Assembly (NCBI RefSeq): GCF_000222585.1 | Contig: NZ_AFWE01000112.1 | Span: 80,132 to 144,131 of the forward strand | Reading direction: 5' to 3' | Length of the DNA: 64,000 nt | Source: Vibrio scophthalmi LMG 19158 | GTDB lineage: Bacteria; Pseudomonadota; Gammaproteobacteria; Enterobacterales; Vibrionaceae | Shown: piece after piece, positions 18,340-29,140 of the stretch | How positions within the stretch are numbered: the first letter of the stretch is position 1 | Layout: each line of letters opens with the position of its first letter | Made by a program: the position numbers and the translations under genes | Notes under the pieces: model-generated | The model's input: only the letters and a program-made list of their open reading frames with translations | What the model was told of the DNA's origin: nothing | The model's database searches: none

Positions 18340-18706
18340 TGGGATCCCATATAACAAATAAAAACAAAAGGTCCCACGAGCTCTACCAATTTCAATTACC
18401 AATCCAGATAAAGAGCTGAGTTCCGTTCAGATGCGGATAAGTCGTAAATCGCATCAAGCCGCTAGGGACATAAGGGAGGCGGATTATTCCCTAAAAGCAC
18501 AAAAAAAGCCAGAAAAAATTGAAATTCATCACAAAAATTTCTTCAAAAAGACAATTTTGCAGAATTTGTCGCCACGCGCAGGCTATTTTGCTGTTATTTC
18601 GCTCAGTTTAGCAAGGAGAGGGCGTGAACAAAGTCTCGCTTTAAGTAGCTTGGGTAAAATCGCAATGTTATAGTGTGCGCAATTTTACAAGTGATTAAGA
18701 GTAAAA
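18340..18706. promoter_or_regulatory. Divergent promoter region of deaD and rnb
   Basis: This 367-bp gap separates two divergently read RNA-metabolism genes. It must hold both promoters, and the length leaves room for a long cold-shock-type leader on deaD. I could not place either promoter with confidence, and the open frame at 18431-18673 shows no ribosome site and no familiar sequence. Confidence 0.5.
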
Positions 18707-20725
18707 ATGTTCCAAGATAATCCGCTACTGGCTCAGCTTAAACAGCAAATCCAAGAAAAGCTACCGAAAAAAGAAGGCACTATTAAAGCGACTGAAAAAG
18801 GCTTTGGCTTCTTAGAAGTAGATAGCAAAACCAGCTTCTTTATCCCGCCTCCTTATATGAAGAAGTGTCTGCATGGCGATCGAGTGAAAGCGATCATTCG
18901 TACTGATAACGATCGCGAATCGGCAGAGCCAGAAGAGCTGTTGGAACACAACCTCGCTCGCTTTATTGGTCGCGTTAAGATGTTCAAGGGCAAATTGAAC
19001 GTAACACCGGATCACCCTCAACTGAAAAAACAGTCACTAAAAGCAAAAGTGAAGAAGGGTTTAAACCCGACCGATTTTGCTGAAGGTGATTGGGTAGTTG
19101 CTCATCTTGTGCAACACCCGCTTAAAGGCGATGCTGGTTTCTTGGTTGAGATTTCGAAAAAAATCACTGATGCTGACGATAAGATTGCGCCTTGGTGGGT
19201 AACGCTGGCGGAAAACGATCTGCCGAACAGCGAGCCCGCGGGTATTGATCATTGGGAATTGAAAGACGATGCAGATTTAGAGCGCGTCGATATGACCCAT
19301 GTTCCATTCGTGACTATCGATGGCCAATCAACCAAAGATATGGATGATGCGTTATACGCAAAGAAAAATGCGAATGGTGATTTTGAATTAACGATTGCGA
19401 TTGCCGATCCTACTGCCTACATCACGCCGGATAGTGATATGGACAAGGTGGCTCGTGAACGTGGTTTCACTATCTATTTGCCAGGTCGTAACATCCCAAT
19501 GCTACCTCGTGATCTTGCTGATGATCTTTGCTCTTTGATTGAGGGAGAAGTTCGTCCAGCACTTTGCTGTACTGTGACAGTCGATAAAGATGGTGTGATT
19601 GGTGAAGATATCCACTTCTTTGCTGCACACATTAAATCGCACGCACGTTTAGTTTACGATCATGTTTCAGATTGGTTGGAAAACGGCGAGTCGCCGGAAT
19701 GGCAACCAAATGATGAGATCGCACAAATCGTACGAGATTTGTATGAATTCTCTCAAGCGCGCGCTAACTGGCGTCAAAATAATGCAGTGGTTTTCCCTGA
19801 CCGTCCTGATTACCGTTTTGAATTGAGCGAAGATAATGATGTCGTCGCGATTCATGCGGATATGCGTCGTACTGCAAATCGCTTAGTTGAAGAGTCAATG
19901 ATCACCGCCAACATCTGTGCGGGTAAAACATTGCGTGCTAACTTTGAATGCGGTGTTTTCAATACACATGCTGGTTTCAAGCCTGAAAAAATTGCCGATG
20001 TGGTTGCGCTAGTGAACCCTGAAGGTGAATTACCGTTTACTGCTGAATCCATTGCAACTCTAGAAGGTTTTGCCGCGCTACGTCGTTGGCTAGGTCAGCA
20101 AGATACGAGTTATCTCGATAACCGTATCCGCAAAGCGCAAGCATACAGTGAGATGGGCAATCAGCCACTACCGCACTATGCGATGGGTTTAGATATCTAC
20201 GCGACGTGGACGTCACCAATCCGTAAATACGGCGATATGATTAACCACCGTATGCTAAAAGCGCATGTGCTAGGCAAAGAACCAGTGCAAACCGCAGATG
20301 AAACAGTGGGCGAAGAGCTAGCTCTACATCGTAAGCATCACAATATGGCTGAACGTAAAGTGGGTGATTGGCTGTATGCACGCACGTTGGCTGAAGAGCC
20401 AAGCAAAGAGACCAAGTTCGTTGGTGAAATCTTTGATATTAACCGTGCGGGTATGCGTATTCGTTTACTTGAAAATGGCGCCGCTGCCTTTATTCCAAGT
20501 TCATTGATTATGTCTAATAAAGAACGTATCGAGTGCAACGGCGAGCAAGGTACGATTTCAATCGATAAGCAACTTGAATTCCGTCTTGGCGACACACTTG
20601 AAGTGGTATTGACAGACGTGAGTCAAGAAAACCGCAACATCGTTGCGAAGCCAACACAAGTGTTTGCGGAGTTGGTTGTTGAGAAGCAAGATGACACGAC
20701 GGCAACAGATGCTCCTGCTGAGTAA
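18707..20725 (+). CDS. rnb: Exoribonuclease II
   Basis: 672 residues with the RNase II layout: N-terminal cold-shock domains (residues about 20-170), the RNB catalytic core ([17 protein letters not shown], with the metal-binding Asp cluster), the [20 protein letters not shown] signature and a C-terminal S1 domain. It degrades single-stranded RNA 3' to 5'. Its placement next to the helicase suggests a joint role in RNA turnover, though they are read in opposite directions. It ends at a strong terminator. Confidence 0.95.
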   Translation: MFQDNPLLAQLKQQIQEKLPKKEGTIKATEKGFGFLEVDSKTSFFIPPPYMKKCLHGDRVKAIIRTDNDRESAEPEELLEHNLARFIGRVKMFKGKLNVTPDHPQLKKQSLKAKVKKGLNPTDFAEGDWVVAHLVQHPLKGDAGFLVEISKKITDADDKIAPWWVTLAENDLPNSEPAGIDHWELKDDADLERVDMTHVPFVTIDGQSTKDMDDALYAKKNANGDFELTIAIADPTAYITPDSDMDKVARERGFTIYLPGRNIPMLPRDLADDLCSLIEGEVRPALCCTVTVDKDGVIGEDIHFFAAHIKSHARLVYDHVSDWLENGESPEWQPNDEIAQIVRDLYEFSQARANWRQNNAVVFPDRPDYRFELSEDNDVVAIHADMRRTANRLVEESMITANICAGKTLRANFECGVFNTHAGFKPEKIADVVALVNPEGELPFTAESIATLEGFAALRRWLGQQDTSYLDNRIRKAQAYSEMGNQPLPHYAMGLDIYATWTSPIRKYGDMINHRMLKAHVLGKEPVQTADETVGEELALHRKHHNMAERKVGDWLYARTLAEEPSKETKFVGEIFDINRAGMRIRLLENGAAAFIPSSLIMSNKERIECNGEQGTISIDKQLEFRLGDTLEVVLTDVSQENRNIVAKPTQVFAELVVEKQDDTTATDAPAE

Positions 20726-20752
20726 TTGTTAGTCTAGTTTGACTCTAAATTG

Positions 20753-20789
20753 AATCCCCTACTTTTGCTAAAAAGTAGGGGATTTTTTA
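20753..20789 (+). terminator. Terminator of rnb
   Basis: Perfect 14-bp stem (AATCCCCTACTTTT and its complement) with a GCTA loop followed by a T-rich run. Confidence 0.95.
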
Positions 20790-21192
20790 TTTGGTATGAA
20801 ACGATGTTCGACGCAATCTGCTATGAACATGAAGGGGGACGTTTGATTATCATGCCGTTCATCAATATTGATAGCGGCAATCATCGCTGTGTTAGGCATT
20901 ATTGGCCTAAGTAGCAAAGTGTTGTCTCGCATTGATTCACCCAAACTGAACAGGAATTACTCTCGGATATGAGATTCTAGTCACATCATGGTTGATTTCT
21001 AACTAGGATTCGTACACACTGTTTATAAGAATGCGACACAGTCTAAATTATTAGACTTTTCTATAGCTTAGGCTGATGAATCACGTCGTATTCACTACAT
21101 TTAAAATGTAGATGTTTTTCTACTTACATAGCATGGGTTGGTCAGAGGATTCACCATCAATCGGTGCTGTGGAAGGTAAATAAAAACGACAA

Positions 21193-21212
21193 AGGCGACC
21201 TGCACGTCGCCT
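21193..21212 (-). terminator. Hairpin, probable minus-strand terminator
   Basis: Stem AGGCGAC/GTCGCCT. Read on the minus strand it is followed by TTTGTCGTTTTTATTT, so it could end transcripts coming from the small gene at 21636-21917. Confidence 0.5.
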
Positions 21213-21341
21213 CATTGTTGCTCCACTTAACATTCTTGGTTTGGCCGCCGATCAGTTAAGTCGAGTGCAAAATTGGTGTTACGCATAGCTGGCTGTTAGC
21301 TTAGATTCCTTACTAAATGAAAACTAACGGTTTTTGTAACC

Positions 21342-21371
21342 TGCCTGAGCATTGCTCAGGCATTTCTTTTT
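21342..21371 (+). terminator. Orphan strong terminator in a gene-free stretch
   Basis: Perfect 9-bp stem (TGCCTGAGC/GCTCAGGCA) with an ATT loop and a TTTCTTTTT tail. No plus-strand gene lies between the rnb terminator (20789) and here. The 20790-21635 stretch therefore probably includes a short untranslated transcript; its 5' end is not evident (a TATAAG-like -10 lies near 21023). Confidence 0.75.
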
Positions 21372-21635
21372 GCAGCGTCCATATTAAGTAATCGGCTAAT
21401 GTGCGGTAGCGAATTCGATACTCAATGCGACGCAGTGCTAATAATTACATTGTAGCGGCATGATTTGTTGCAGATTGATGTGGTTTTAAGTCCTTAATGA
21501 GCAAGTTTTATACATTTATTATGCTCGAATGATGGGCTTTATTTCTATTCTTCCTTTGGCGATAAAAGCTAATATCCCTTATTAATCATTTGTTTAAGTT
21601 ATCTTTTTACTCTAAATATCACTTGGGGTGATGTG

Positions 21636-21917
21636 TTATAACTCGCGATTGGAAGGTGCGCATCCTAGGTATCTTAGCAAGACGTAAATGCTTTCTTGCG
21701 ATAGTGCGACGCGACGAAACAGTGTGGCAAATGTTTCATCGCCACCAAAGCAGGTTTGGATGTAGTGGTGAATCTGCTGATCGTTGTAACCTTCGGCATA
21801 CATGGTTCGGACCCATTGGTATTCAACCGATTTAAGATCGCTCAAGGTTGTTTCACTTAATGTGGGTGCGTTGAATGCAGATGTTAATCTATCACCGTTG
21901 AATGAGATGTGCTTAAT
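21636..21917 (-). CDS. Small hypothetical protein, probable ATT start
   Basis: The standard-start frame begins at a TTG (21845, 69 residues) with no ribosome site. The same frame stays open upstream to 21917, where an ATT lies 9 bases after AAGGA, giving 93 residues beginning with KHISFNGDRLTSAFNAP, which reads like natural protein rather than leader. No ATG or GTG exists between the upstream stop and the TTG. The protein is soluble, ends with LLRYLGCAPSNREL and is not recognised. The start could be a rare AUU codon or a mutated ATG. Confidence 0.55.
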   Translation of the reverse strand: MKHISFNGDRLTSAFNAPTLSETTLSDLKSVEYQWVRTMYAEGYNDQQIHHYIQTCFGGDETFATLFRRVALSQESIYVLLRYLGCAPSNREL

Positions 21918-22100
21918 GGCTAAGATCCTTGCCTTTCATTGGATGCAGCACAGAGTTAAGCAGACTTTAGTGAAGGAAAAATGACAGTATCAGCTTTTTA
22001 CTCAAGCCTGACATACTGTCATTATCATCAAGTGGTGGACCTGGCCGCTGGTATTACTCGAGCGTGACTCGTTAGATAGGAGGCGACCAGAGCGGATGAA

Positions 22101-22586
22101 CTATTTGAGATATTTAACGTGCGCTTCCATTTCCTGACCAATCTGTTTGCGCATATTCATCAGTCGGATAGCAGATTCTCGTAATTCAATGTCTTCATCG
22201 TTGCTCGGAACCCATTCCGGTACCGGCGAGGGTTTGCCATTTTCATCAACCGCAACCATGATGACGATACAATGGGTGGTTAAGCGATTGGTTAGTTCTT
22301 TAGGGTCGCTGGCTTGAACATCGATAGCAATATGCATTGATGAGCTGCCGGTATAGATTACCTTAGCACTCACTTCGACCAGATTTCCGACGTGAATTGG
22401 TGATACAAAACGTATCCCACCGGCGTAGGCAGTAATACAATATTTACCACTCCAGCCTGCAGCACACGCATATGCAGCTAAATCGATCCACTTCATCGCC
22501 GCGCCACCATGCACTTTACCGCCAAAATTGACATCGCTGGGCTCAGCCAAGAAACGCAGGGTTATATTGCGTTGTCTTTTACTCAT
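22101..22586 (-). CDS. Hotdog-fold acyl-CoA thioesterase (YciA-like)
   Basis: Start at 22586, where GGAG lies 7 bases upstream; 161 residues. The hotdog signature NFGGKVHGGAAMKWIDLAAYACA, the GIRFVSPIHVGNLVEVSAKV strand and the THCIVIMVAVDENGKP region mark the acyl-CoA thioesterase family (YciA/BACH type). It hydrolyses acyl-CoA to acid and CoA in the cytoplasm; chain-length preference cannot be read from the sequence. The gene stands alone. Confidence 0.88.
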   Translation of the reverse strand: MSKRQRNITLRFLAEPSDVNFGGKVHGGAAMKWIDLAAYACAAGWSGKYCITAYAGGIRFVSPIHVGNLVEVSAKVIYTGSSSMHIAIDVQASDPKELTNRLTTHCIVIMVAVDENGKPSPVPEWVPSNDEDIELRESAIRLMNMRKQIGQEMEAHVKYLK

Positions 22587-22716
22587 CGTCTTACTCCATG
22601 ACGGTTGCAACTACGACCACTATAACGTGTTCACGACTGAATGATCTATTACTATGTGCGGCCAAAGCGCATTGGATCATCACGTTTTTTATAGGTGGCT
22701 TGATGGTGGCAATGGT

Positions 22717-22941
22717 TTACTTACGCACTTCTTCAAATTCGCCTTCAATCGCGCCTTTGTCCATGCTTTGATTCATCGCAGAATCTTGCTGTGCTTGCAT
22801 TTGTGCCTTGAAATTATCGCGCAGGCGCTTGCCGGTGATTGCGCCCAGAATGGCTAATGGGATCGCCAATAGTAAACCGAACATAACAGTAAAAAAACCG
22901 ATGACTAGTGTTAGCGCTGTGGTGAGCATTCTATACATCAT
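22717..22941 (-). CDS. Small membrane protein
   Basis: 74 residues from the first of two tandem ATGs at 22941, which has GAGG 7 bases upstream. One long hydrophobic stretch (residues about 6-33, VIGFFTVMFGLLLAIPLAIL) is followed by a basic, Gln/Met-rich and finally acidic soluble tail (GEFEEVRK). It is a single-span or hairpin inner-membrane protein of unknown function. Confidence 0.75.
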   Translation of the reverse strand: MMYRMLTTALTLVIGFFTVMFGLLLAIPLAILGAITGKRLRDNFKAQMQAQQDSAMNQSMDKGAIEGEFEEVRK

Positions 22942-23106
22942 TAATACCTCTATTGTGTAGTGCAGCATTGACTCAAAAAACCAAGGGCAAGTGGGTGACT
23001 TGCAGCTTAAAGTGACCTGAGTGTAGAAAGTAAATCTAAAAATGTGTCTTGCACTAGGTTAACAGTGTACAGATTAATGCGGCTTAGATGAACCAAACAT
23101 GAATGT

Positions 23107-23133
23107 AAAAAAAACCGCCTCATCCAGAAGCGG
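23107..23133 (-). terminator. Terminator downstream of the GAPDH gene
   Basis: On the minus strand a CCGC-based stem with one mismatch is followed by eight T residues. The rest of the 306-bp gap 22942-23247 shows nothing else I can support. Confidence 0.65.
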
Positions 23134-23247
23134 CAGTCAACAGGTTAGCTAGGTAGTTCGCTACCGACCAACAGGGAATTTTTTTAGCCGCCTTTTATCT
23201 TAGGTGATAGGTGATGTGATAAGCCTGCGGCTGAGGTTAGATTACCT

Positions 23248-24678
23248 CTAGGTAAACGTTTGATAGCGCACGCCCATCATTTGCTCCATACAATGGACGA
23301 CTTGGCAGCTGTAGCCAAATTCATTGTCGTACCAAATATAGAGAACGCAACGATTGTCTTGCGCGATTGTCGCAGCCCCATCGACCACACCAGCAAAGCG
23401 GGAACCGACCAAATCGGATGAGACTACCTCGGTGGAATCGGTGTAATCAATTTGTGCTGAGAGGTTCGATTTTAGTGCCATATCGCGTAAATACTGATTG
23501 AGCTCGTCACGCTCAACTTGGCTCGCTAAGTTTAAGTTAGCCACAGCCATTGATACATTGGGTGTTGGTACGCGAATAGAGTTGCCAGACAACTTACCCG
23601 CAAGCTCAGGTAAGGCTTTAGCAACCGCTTTAGCTGCGCCCGTTGAGGTGAGTACCATGTTCAGTGAAGCACTACGACCACGACGCTCACCGCTATGGAA
23701 GTTATCAATCAAGTTCTGATCATTGGTAAAAGAGTGTACGGTTTCAATGTGACCCGATTCAATGCCATAGCGGTCGTTGAGTGCTTTAAGTACTGGAGTT
23801 ATCGCGTTGGTGGTGCAGCTTGCGGCAGAAATAATGGTATCTTCTGGCTGAATCACCTGTTCATTGACACCAAAGACGACGTTTTTGATGTCGCCTTTAC
23901 CCGGCGCAGTCAGTAATACTTTTTGTGCACCCTTTGAAGCGAGGTGTTTACTCAGTCCTTCGCTATCGCGCCAAGCTCCCGTGTTATCAACCACTAGCGC
24001 GTTATGAATATCATATTGGGCGTAGTCGATATCTTCAGGGCTGTTAGCGTAAATGACTTGAATGTAGTTACCGTTGGCGATGATGGCTTTTCGTTCTTCA
24101 TCCACAACAATACTGCCATTGAATTGACCATGCACAGAATCTCGTCGTAACAGGCTAGCGCGTTTTTGTAGGTCACCATGTTTACCGCCACGGACCACAA
24201 TAGCACGTAAACGCAGTGGGTAGCCTGAGCCGCTTTTTTCGACCAGAAGTCTGGTTAACAAGCGACCAATACGGCCAAAACCGTACAACACGACATCTTT
24301 AGGTTTTGATACGCCCTCGCCATTCATTGCTGTGACCAAGGCTGAGTGCAGAAAATCTTTTACGCCATGGGCATCTTCACGATCTTGCCAAAACTTATCA
24401 GCCAGCTGACCTACGTCGATGCGACATGGTGATAGCGGCATGTCACATAGTGCTTGAATCAGAGGCAGTGTTTGGCTCGGAGATAACGCCTGTCCACTAT
24501 AGTGACGAGCGAGGCGATGGGCTTTTATGATGTCGATTGTTGCGGCGTTCACCAGTGTTTTGCCAAACAGTAAGACTTCAACACCTTTTTGGCGATAAAG
24601 CTGCCCAAGTAATGGATAAATGGTTTCAGCAATCGACTGGCTAGTTTGCCATTCGAGAAGATGTTTCTCTGGGCTCAT
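23248..24678 (-). CDS. Long-form glyceraldehyde-3-phosphate dehydrogenase
   Basis: 476 residues from the ATG at 24678 (an in-frame GTG at 24738 would add 20 Ser/Thr/Lys-rich residues and has no ribosome site). A helical N-terminal extension of about 125 residues precedes the usual NAD-binding VVLYGFGRIGRLL, the catalytic SAASCTTNAITP cysteine and WYDNEFGYS. Standard GapA is about 330 residues; this is the extended class found on vibrio second chromosomes. It interconverts GAP and 1,3-bisphosphoglycerate; its physiological direction is unknown. Confidence 0.9.
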   Translation of the reverse strand: MSPEKHLLEWQTSQSIAETIYPLLGQLYRQKGVEVLLFGKTLVNAATIDIIKAHRLARHYSGQALSPSQTLPLIQALCDMPLSPCRIDVGQLADKFWQDREDAHGVKDFLHSALVTAMNGEGVSKPKDVVLYGFGRIGRLLTRLLVEKSGSGYPLRLRAIVVRGGKHGDLQKRASLLRRDSVHGQFNGSIVVDEERKAIIANGNYIQVIYANSPEDIDYAQYDIHNALVVDNTGAWRDSEGLSKHLASKGAQKVLLTAPGKGDIKNVVFGVNEQVIQPEDTIISAASCTTNAITPVLKALNDRYGIESGHIETVHSFTNDQNLIDNFHSGERRGRSASLNMVLTSTGAAKAVAKALPELAGKLSGNSIRVPTPNVSMAVANLNLASQVERDELNQYLRDMALKSNLSAQIDYTDSTEVVSSDLVGSRFAGVVDGAATIAQDNRCVLYIWYDNEFGYSCQVVHCMEQMMGVRYQTFT

Positions 24679-25342
24679 GAGCGTACAGGACCTTTTCGTT
24701 TTGGAAGTGCTTTTCCTTGTGGAAGCGAGGGTATTCACTCGTCAGAACTTTACCTTTGCCCAACAGACACGCAGAGGATTAAGAGAAAGTGTAGAGTGAA
24801 TGTTTTGTAATTATTTTGTGGAAAAAGCGTAACTGACGATGGGTTATTCTGCTAGGAAAAATAATTACCCTGTCTGATGCTGAAATGTCGCCTAACTTAG
24901 GCGTTTTCCGCTGAAGGCATTAGCACAATGCATCATTGACAAATTCGATAGTGAGGCGCTTATTTTGCTACAAAAAATACTCATTGCGCATTTGGTGATG
25001 TAACGGGAAGAGGTGATTGCGTCATGATGTGAGCTTGTATGGATAAACCAACTATTTAGTAAACAATGGTGATGAGTTGAGCTTTTTAGCGACTTCAATT
25101 GCGGACTTCATGCATATCGCGACAAGATGGCATGGGGGAAATTGAAAAATTGTGCGCAAGCCAACGTTTATTTGTGCAACCTGATGGTCAATATGATCTG
25201 ATGTCCTTCGCACACCCATTGTCAATATTTCTATCAATGTAGCAATAATGAGAAAAGGAATGCGCAACGGTAAATAAGTTGGTTTGAATGCTACTGATTG
25301 CTTATATTTGAGCCACTTTTGATTCAAGGAATGAATCCCCCA
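24679..25342. other. Long non-coding gap with a 15-bp palindrome
   Basis: About 660 bp divergent between the GAPDH gene and the hybrid kinase. The minus-strand frames here (24892-25098 and 25052-25327) have no ribosome sites or recognisable sequence. The only distinct element is a 15-bp palindrome at 24889-24903 (CGCCTAACTTAGGCG), which could be an operator. Confidence 0.5.
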
Positions 25343-28036
25343 ATGATCTTTGCTCGCGTGTCGATTAAATCGCGACTGCTAGTGCTGTGTCTTTTACCGA
25401 CTCTGGTTATCTTGCTGTTTTGTGCAAATTCTGTCATCCGCATTCAGGAAAGGCTCGAGAGCTATACTGTGACCAATGTAAAAGCAGAGCATCTACGCCA
25501 TCTTTCTGCCTTATCTAATCAGCTCTACTTTGCTCTATCTAAGCGGTTGAAAAATGACTCGGTCAAACAAGAGATCCATCAAAGCTTATTACAATTAGAT
25601 CAAACGTTGGCGTTGGTTTCTGCTCAGCACCAGTTACGACCTGAACGGCGTCGCGTAATGACAGAGCAGATTATGGAGCTAAAAGGTGTCTTACCTGAGT
25701 TGGAATTTGCCAGTTACACCAGCACGATAGAATTAGGCCGTTTGATGTTCAGCAGCTTAGAAACCTTGTTTTTGACCGTGCAACAGATTGAAAATTACCA
25801 TGCAGATAGGTCAATTCAAAAAGCGGAAGTCGTGCTGAGTGATCTTAGTTGGCTGCATTTTTGGATGGAGAGAGAAGCATGGCTAGCAAGGGAAATTAGT
25901 ACACTAGAGTGGGATTACGCCGATTATGCGGAAGAGTATTTTCGTGTAGGCGAACGCCAGCAATATTATCTTGAACACTTCCTCAATAATGATGTACGTA
26001 ATCCTAAAGCAGAGAAACTATTCGTGCTTTTTACTAGCCGAGAGTTTCGTCAAAGCGCCTATTTTAGAAGCCAAATGTTGCACAATCGCGCTACGCCCTT
26101 GGAGATGCATGAACTGGTTAAAGTAATTGAAAGTCGAAATCATGCCGTGGTCGATCAGTTAACTATTTTAGCCACTGAGCTTGAACAAGCGGTGGTTCTC
26201 AAAGGGAAGGCGAGTCAACAAAAATTAATCTTGCTGGCGATTATCAGTGGCTTAGTGTTGATCGTGATGTTTACATGGGGGGCGAGTACGTTACTTCGGA
26301 TCAACTCAAAGCTAACTCGAATTCTAGATACAATGGGGATGATGAAAAGAAACGGTACCGTTGCCTTGATCCCGGTTGATGGTAAGGATGAATTCACCGA
26401 TTTTGCCGACAGTCTCAATCATATTATTCAAGAGCAAAGAGATTATGAACAGCAATTAGTTGAAGCAAAGGAAAGTGCGGAAGCCGCTAATAAAGCAAAG
26501 AGTATTTTCTTAGCCAATATCTCTCATGAAATACGCACTCCACTTAACGGTATCATCGGTATGACCGAAGTACTGTCGGATAGTCAACTAAGACCAAGCC
26601 AAGAAGAAATTTTAACGGATATTGAAGGCTCATCGCAATCATTGCTGGTACTGATCAACGATATCTTAGATCTGTCAAAAATAGAGTCAGGGCGGTTATC
26701 ACTATCAATCGTAGAGTCTGATATCAAAGAGGTGATTTACGAGACCTTAGCCATCTTACTCAGTAAGGCGAGAAAACAGCACGTTGATTTGTTTGTTGAA
26801 TGGTTAACGCCCATTCCTAAGACAATTCGCATTGATGAGTTCCGTTTGAAGCAAGTGATACTGAATCTTTTGAGCAATGCGGTGAAATTCACCCACCAAG
26901 GTAGTGTAAAAGTACAGATATCACTGGTGGAAAAACTCGAACAAACAACACTTATCTGTACTGTCGTCGACACTGGAGTCGGTATCGCTCAAGATAAGTT
27001 GAGTGAGATTTTTAAGCCGTTTACTCAAGAAGATGGTGGTATTACCCGATCTTACGGTGGAACAGGGCTTGGATTGACCATTTGTCGTCAGTTAGTCGAA
27101 TTAATGAAGGGTGACATTTATGTCGATTCGGTTGTAGGCAAGGGCAGTCGCTTTATTGTTTCGATACCGATTGATGTTCCAGCCGTGCAACCCACTCCCG
27201 TTCAAATTAATGAGCAGGTCTTGCTGCTGACCAATCATTGCCAGTATGAGCATTATATTAAGCAAGAACTCCACCAGTTCGGGGTGACTTTTTACAGCGT
27301 AGAAGATATCGCCCATGCCAGTAATCTGGTGCAATCGTATGATGTGATATTGTATTGCATTACTAATAAACACCATGCTTCTACGACGGGTTATAATGGA
27401 ACCCAACCATCATATTTAGCGGAACTAACTCAGCTTAGACAGCTACAAACTAATGCTGAGATTGTTGTATTGTCAGGCCCACAAGGGCGAACTGTGGCAG
27501 TAGAAGGTATCGTCTCATCCAGCTTAACCTTGCCGATGTTAGGAAATCGATTGGTGACCGCATTGCAAAAAAGATCCTACGCACGAGTGGCTATGACAAA
27601 CGCTTCTCAAACGGTCGTTCATCATGAACCGAGGCAGACACGAAGCCGTAATATTTTGATTGTTGAAGATAATTTGATGAATCAGAAAATTGCGAGTTTG
27701 TTTCTCAATAAAGCAGGTTTGGATTATCAAGTGGTGAGTAACGGGGCCGATGCGGTTGATGTGATTCAATCAGGTGGGGCATTTGATGCCATATTGATGG
27801 ATTGCATGATGCCAGTGATGGATGGCTTAACCGCAACACGGGAAATACGTCAATGGGAGCAGCGTAATGGTCATCAAGCGATTCCAATTATCGCGCTGAC
27901 GGCCAGCGTGTTACCAGAAGATATTGATAGCTGTTTTGAGGCAGGGATGGATGCTTACTTAGCGAAACCCTACAAATCAAAACAGCTATTTGAAATCTTT
28001 GAGCAATTAAAGTTGGTTACTCTACCGGTTTGCTGA
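25343..28036 (+). CDS. Hybrid sensor histidine kinase with C-terminal receiver
   Basis: About 897 residues. Order: TM near residues 10-28; an alpha-helical periplasmic sensor of about 250 residues; TM ([14 protein letters not shown]); HAMP-like linker; HisKA with [16 protein letters not shown]; HATPase (N-box [13 protein letters not shown]-boxes DTGVGI and GGTGLGL); a degenerate receiver-like segment lacking the phospho-Asp pattern; then a full receiver ([26 protein letters not shown], Lys in YLAKPYK). There is no Hpt domain, so relay must use another protein. Start 25343 or 25331; neither has ideal ribosome-site spacing. Signal unknown. Confidence 0.93.
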   Translation: MIFARVSIKSRLLVLCLLPTLVILLFCANSVIRIQERLESYTVTNVKAEHLRHLSALSNQLYFALSKRLKNDSVKQEIHQSLLQLDQTLALVSAQHQLRPERRRVMTEQIMELKGVLPELEFASYTSTIELGRLMFSSLETLFLTVQQIENYHADRSIQKAEVVLSDLSWLHFWMEREAWLAREISTLEWDYADYAEEYFRVGERQQYYLEHFLNNDVRNPKAEKLFVLFTSREFRQSAYFRSQMLHNRATPLEMHELVKVIESRNHAVVDQLTILATELEQAVVLKGKASQQKLILLAIISGLVLIVMFTWGASTLLRINSKLTRILDTMGMMKRNGTVALIPVDGKDEFTDFADSLNHIIQEQRDYEQQLVEAKESAEAANKAKSIFLANISHEIRTPLNGIIGMTEVLSDSQLRPSQEEILTDIEGSSQSLLVLINDILDLSKIESGRLSLSIVESDIKEVIYETLAILLSKARKQHVDLFVEWLTPIPKTIRIDEFRLKQVILNLLSNAVKFTHQGSVKVQISLVEKLEQTTLICTVVDTGVGIAQDKLSEIFKPFTQEDGGITRSYGGTGLGLTICRQLVELMKGDIYVDSVVGKGSRFIVSIPIDVPAVQPTPVQINEQVLLLTNHCQYEHYIKQELHQFGVTFYSVEDIAHASNLVQSYDVILYCITNKHHASTTGYNGTQPSYLAELTQLRQLQTNAEIVVLSGPQGRTVAVEGIVSSSLTLPMLGNRLVTALQKRSYARVAMTNASQTVVHHEPRQTRSRNILIVEDNLMNQKIASLFLNKAGLDYQVVSNGADAVDVIQSGGAFDAILMDCMMPVMDGLTATREIRQWEQRNGHQAIPIIALTASVLPEDIDSCFEAGMDAYLAKPYKSKQLFEIFEQLKLVTLPVC

Positions 28037-28472
28037 TATCAGCCAGTGGTAGCCAATTGACTTTCACGCCAGCTTGTAAAAACATCTCTTGGCTGACTTT
28101 GATTTTATCGCCCCAGCGTGAGAGAAAATCTTCGGTTTGCTCTGGGCAGTGCACAGCTGAAATACCGGTTTGAATGATCTTTGCCGCGCAATTTGGGCAC
28201 GGAAAGTGTGTCACCCAGATTTCACACCCGTCTAAATCTCGTTTCGCGAACAAAATCGCGTTCTCTTCGGCATGAAGCGTTTTTAAGTATTTCATTTCGC
28301 GTTCATCGGTTTCCGCGCTGTCGGAAATACCATGTGGGTAACCATTAAAGCCGACCGAGACAATGCGATTTTGTTTAGTAATGACCGCACCAACTTGAGT
28401 GGATGGATCTTTACTCCAAGAGCCAACAAGCTCAGCCATTTGGTAAAAGCGTTGCGCCCATTTTGAAATCAT
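28017..28472 (-). CDS. Deoxycytidylate (dCMP) deaminase-family protein
   Basis: 151 residues from the ATG at 28472 with AAGGA 7 bases upstream. Zinc-deaminase motifs are [10 protein letters not shown] and PCPNCAAKI, preceded by [11 protein letters not shown] and GFNGYPHG, which together indicate the dCMP/ComEB class rather than cytidine deaminase. It would supply dUMP for thymidylate synthesis. Its 3' end overlaps the kinase gene by 20 bp tail to tail. Confidence 0.88.
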   Translation of the reverse strand: MISKWAQRFYQMAELVGSWSKDPSTQVGAVITKQNRIVSVGFNGYPHGISDSAETDEREMKYLKTLHAEENAILFAKRDLDGCEIWVTHFPCPNCAAKIIQTGISAVHCPEQTEDFLSRWGDKIKVSQEMFLQAGVKVNWLPLADISKPVE

Positions 28473-28695
28473 TAAATCTTCCTTACAAAGAGTGAATGTG
28501 ACCACGAATAAGCGATGTGATTCGCTAAGTCGTTGACCATAAAAACACAATAATGTGATCTAGGTTGGATCATAATATCTCACTTTTTAATGAGTTAGTA
28601 GCCACAATCCACACTGACGCTGCTCAATTTTTCTTCGTTTATAGCCTGCTGAGTCGTGTGTTTAAGAATGATGAGGTAAAAACTGCCCATTAGTA

Positions 28696-28713
28696 CGTAA
28701 GAGATCTCTCACA
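28696..28713 (+). promoter_or_regulatory. VarA/GacA-type upstream activating site
   Basis: CGTAAG-AGATCT-CTCACA matches the GacA/UvrY/VarA box TGTAAG-N6-CTTACA at 10 of 12 fixed positions. It lies about 160 bp before the CsrB-like RNA, a spacing like that reported for Gac-controlled small RNA genes. A second, weaker half (ACGTAAG) follows at 28717. Confidence 0.7.
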
Positions 28714-28854
28714 ACGACGTAAGAAACTATCGTTCCGTCGTTGAGTAAATAGCGAAGGGTTTTTGTTAACTTGTTGATAAATAGTAGTTTAATTGATTTT
28801 TATGGAAAATAATCAACATTTGTATACGGTAATGCTATTGAGAGATTCGGCTTA

Positions 28855-29121
28855 GATGGTTAAATTAAAGGTGTCAGCAGGATGCGGACACGGAACAGGA
28901 AAGACCCAAGGATTTGGTCATCTTCAGGACGAAGATTTAGCCATCGAGGAACGATGGTTAGCTAGGATTGCGAAGGACACCGCTAGGACAGCGATGTTAT
29001 GGAAGTGCTGAAGGATGCAGCGTACTATCAAGGATATGATGCAGGGAGCACTTATTAGTAGCCGGATTGCTGCGAGTAAGAATAGACCCCGTTAGGCTTT
29101 GCCTAGCGGGGTTTTCTTTTA
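28855..29121 (+). ncRNA. CsrB/CsrC-family CsrA-sequestering RNA
   Basis: About 15 GGA motifs occur within 190 bases. Three are in perfect hairpin loops: 28920-28936 (ATCTTC-AGGAC-GAAGAT), 28941-28957 (CCATCG-AGGAA-CGATGG) and 28981-28993 (CGCT-AGGAC-AGCG), the textbook CsrA-binding form. The 3' part (GCAGGGAGCA...AGTAGCCGGATTGCTGCGA) resembles the end of E. coli CsrB. A strong terminator closes it (stem 29087-29111, then TTTTCTTTT). No ORF fits. It would titrate CsrA under VarS/VarA control. The 5' end is approximate. Confidence 0.9.
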
Positions 29122-29140
29122 TATAAACTAAATTAAGAGC

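Noticed and set aside
24892-25327. Minus-strand ORFs in the GAPDH-kinase gap
   Set aside because: No ribosome sites, unusual composition and no familiar sequence; kept as non-coding.
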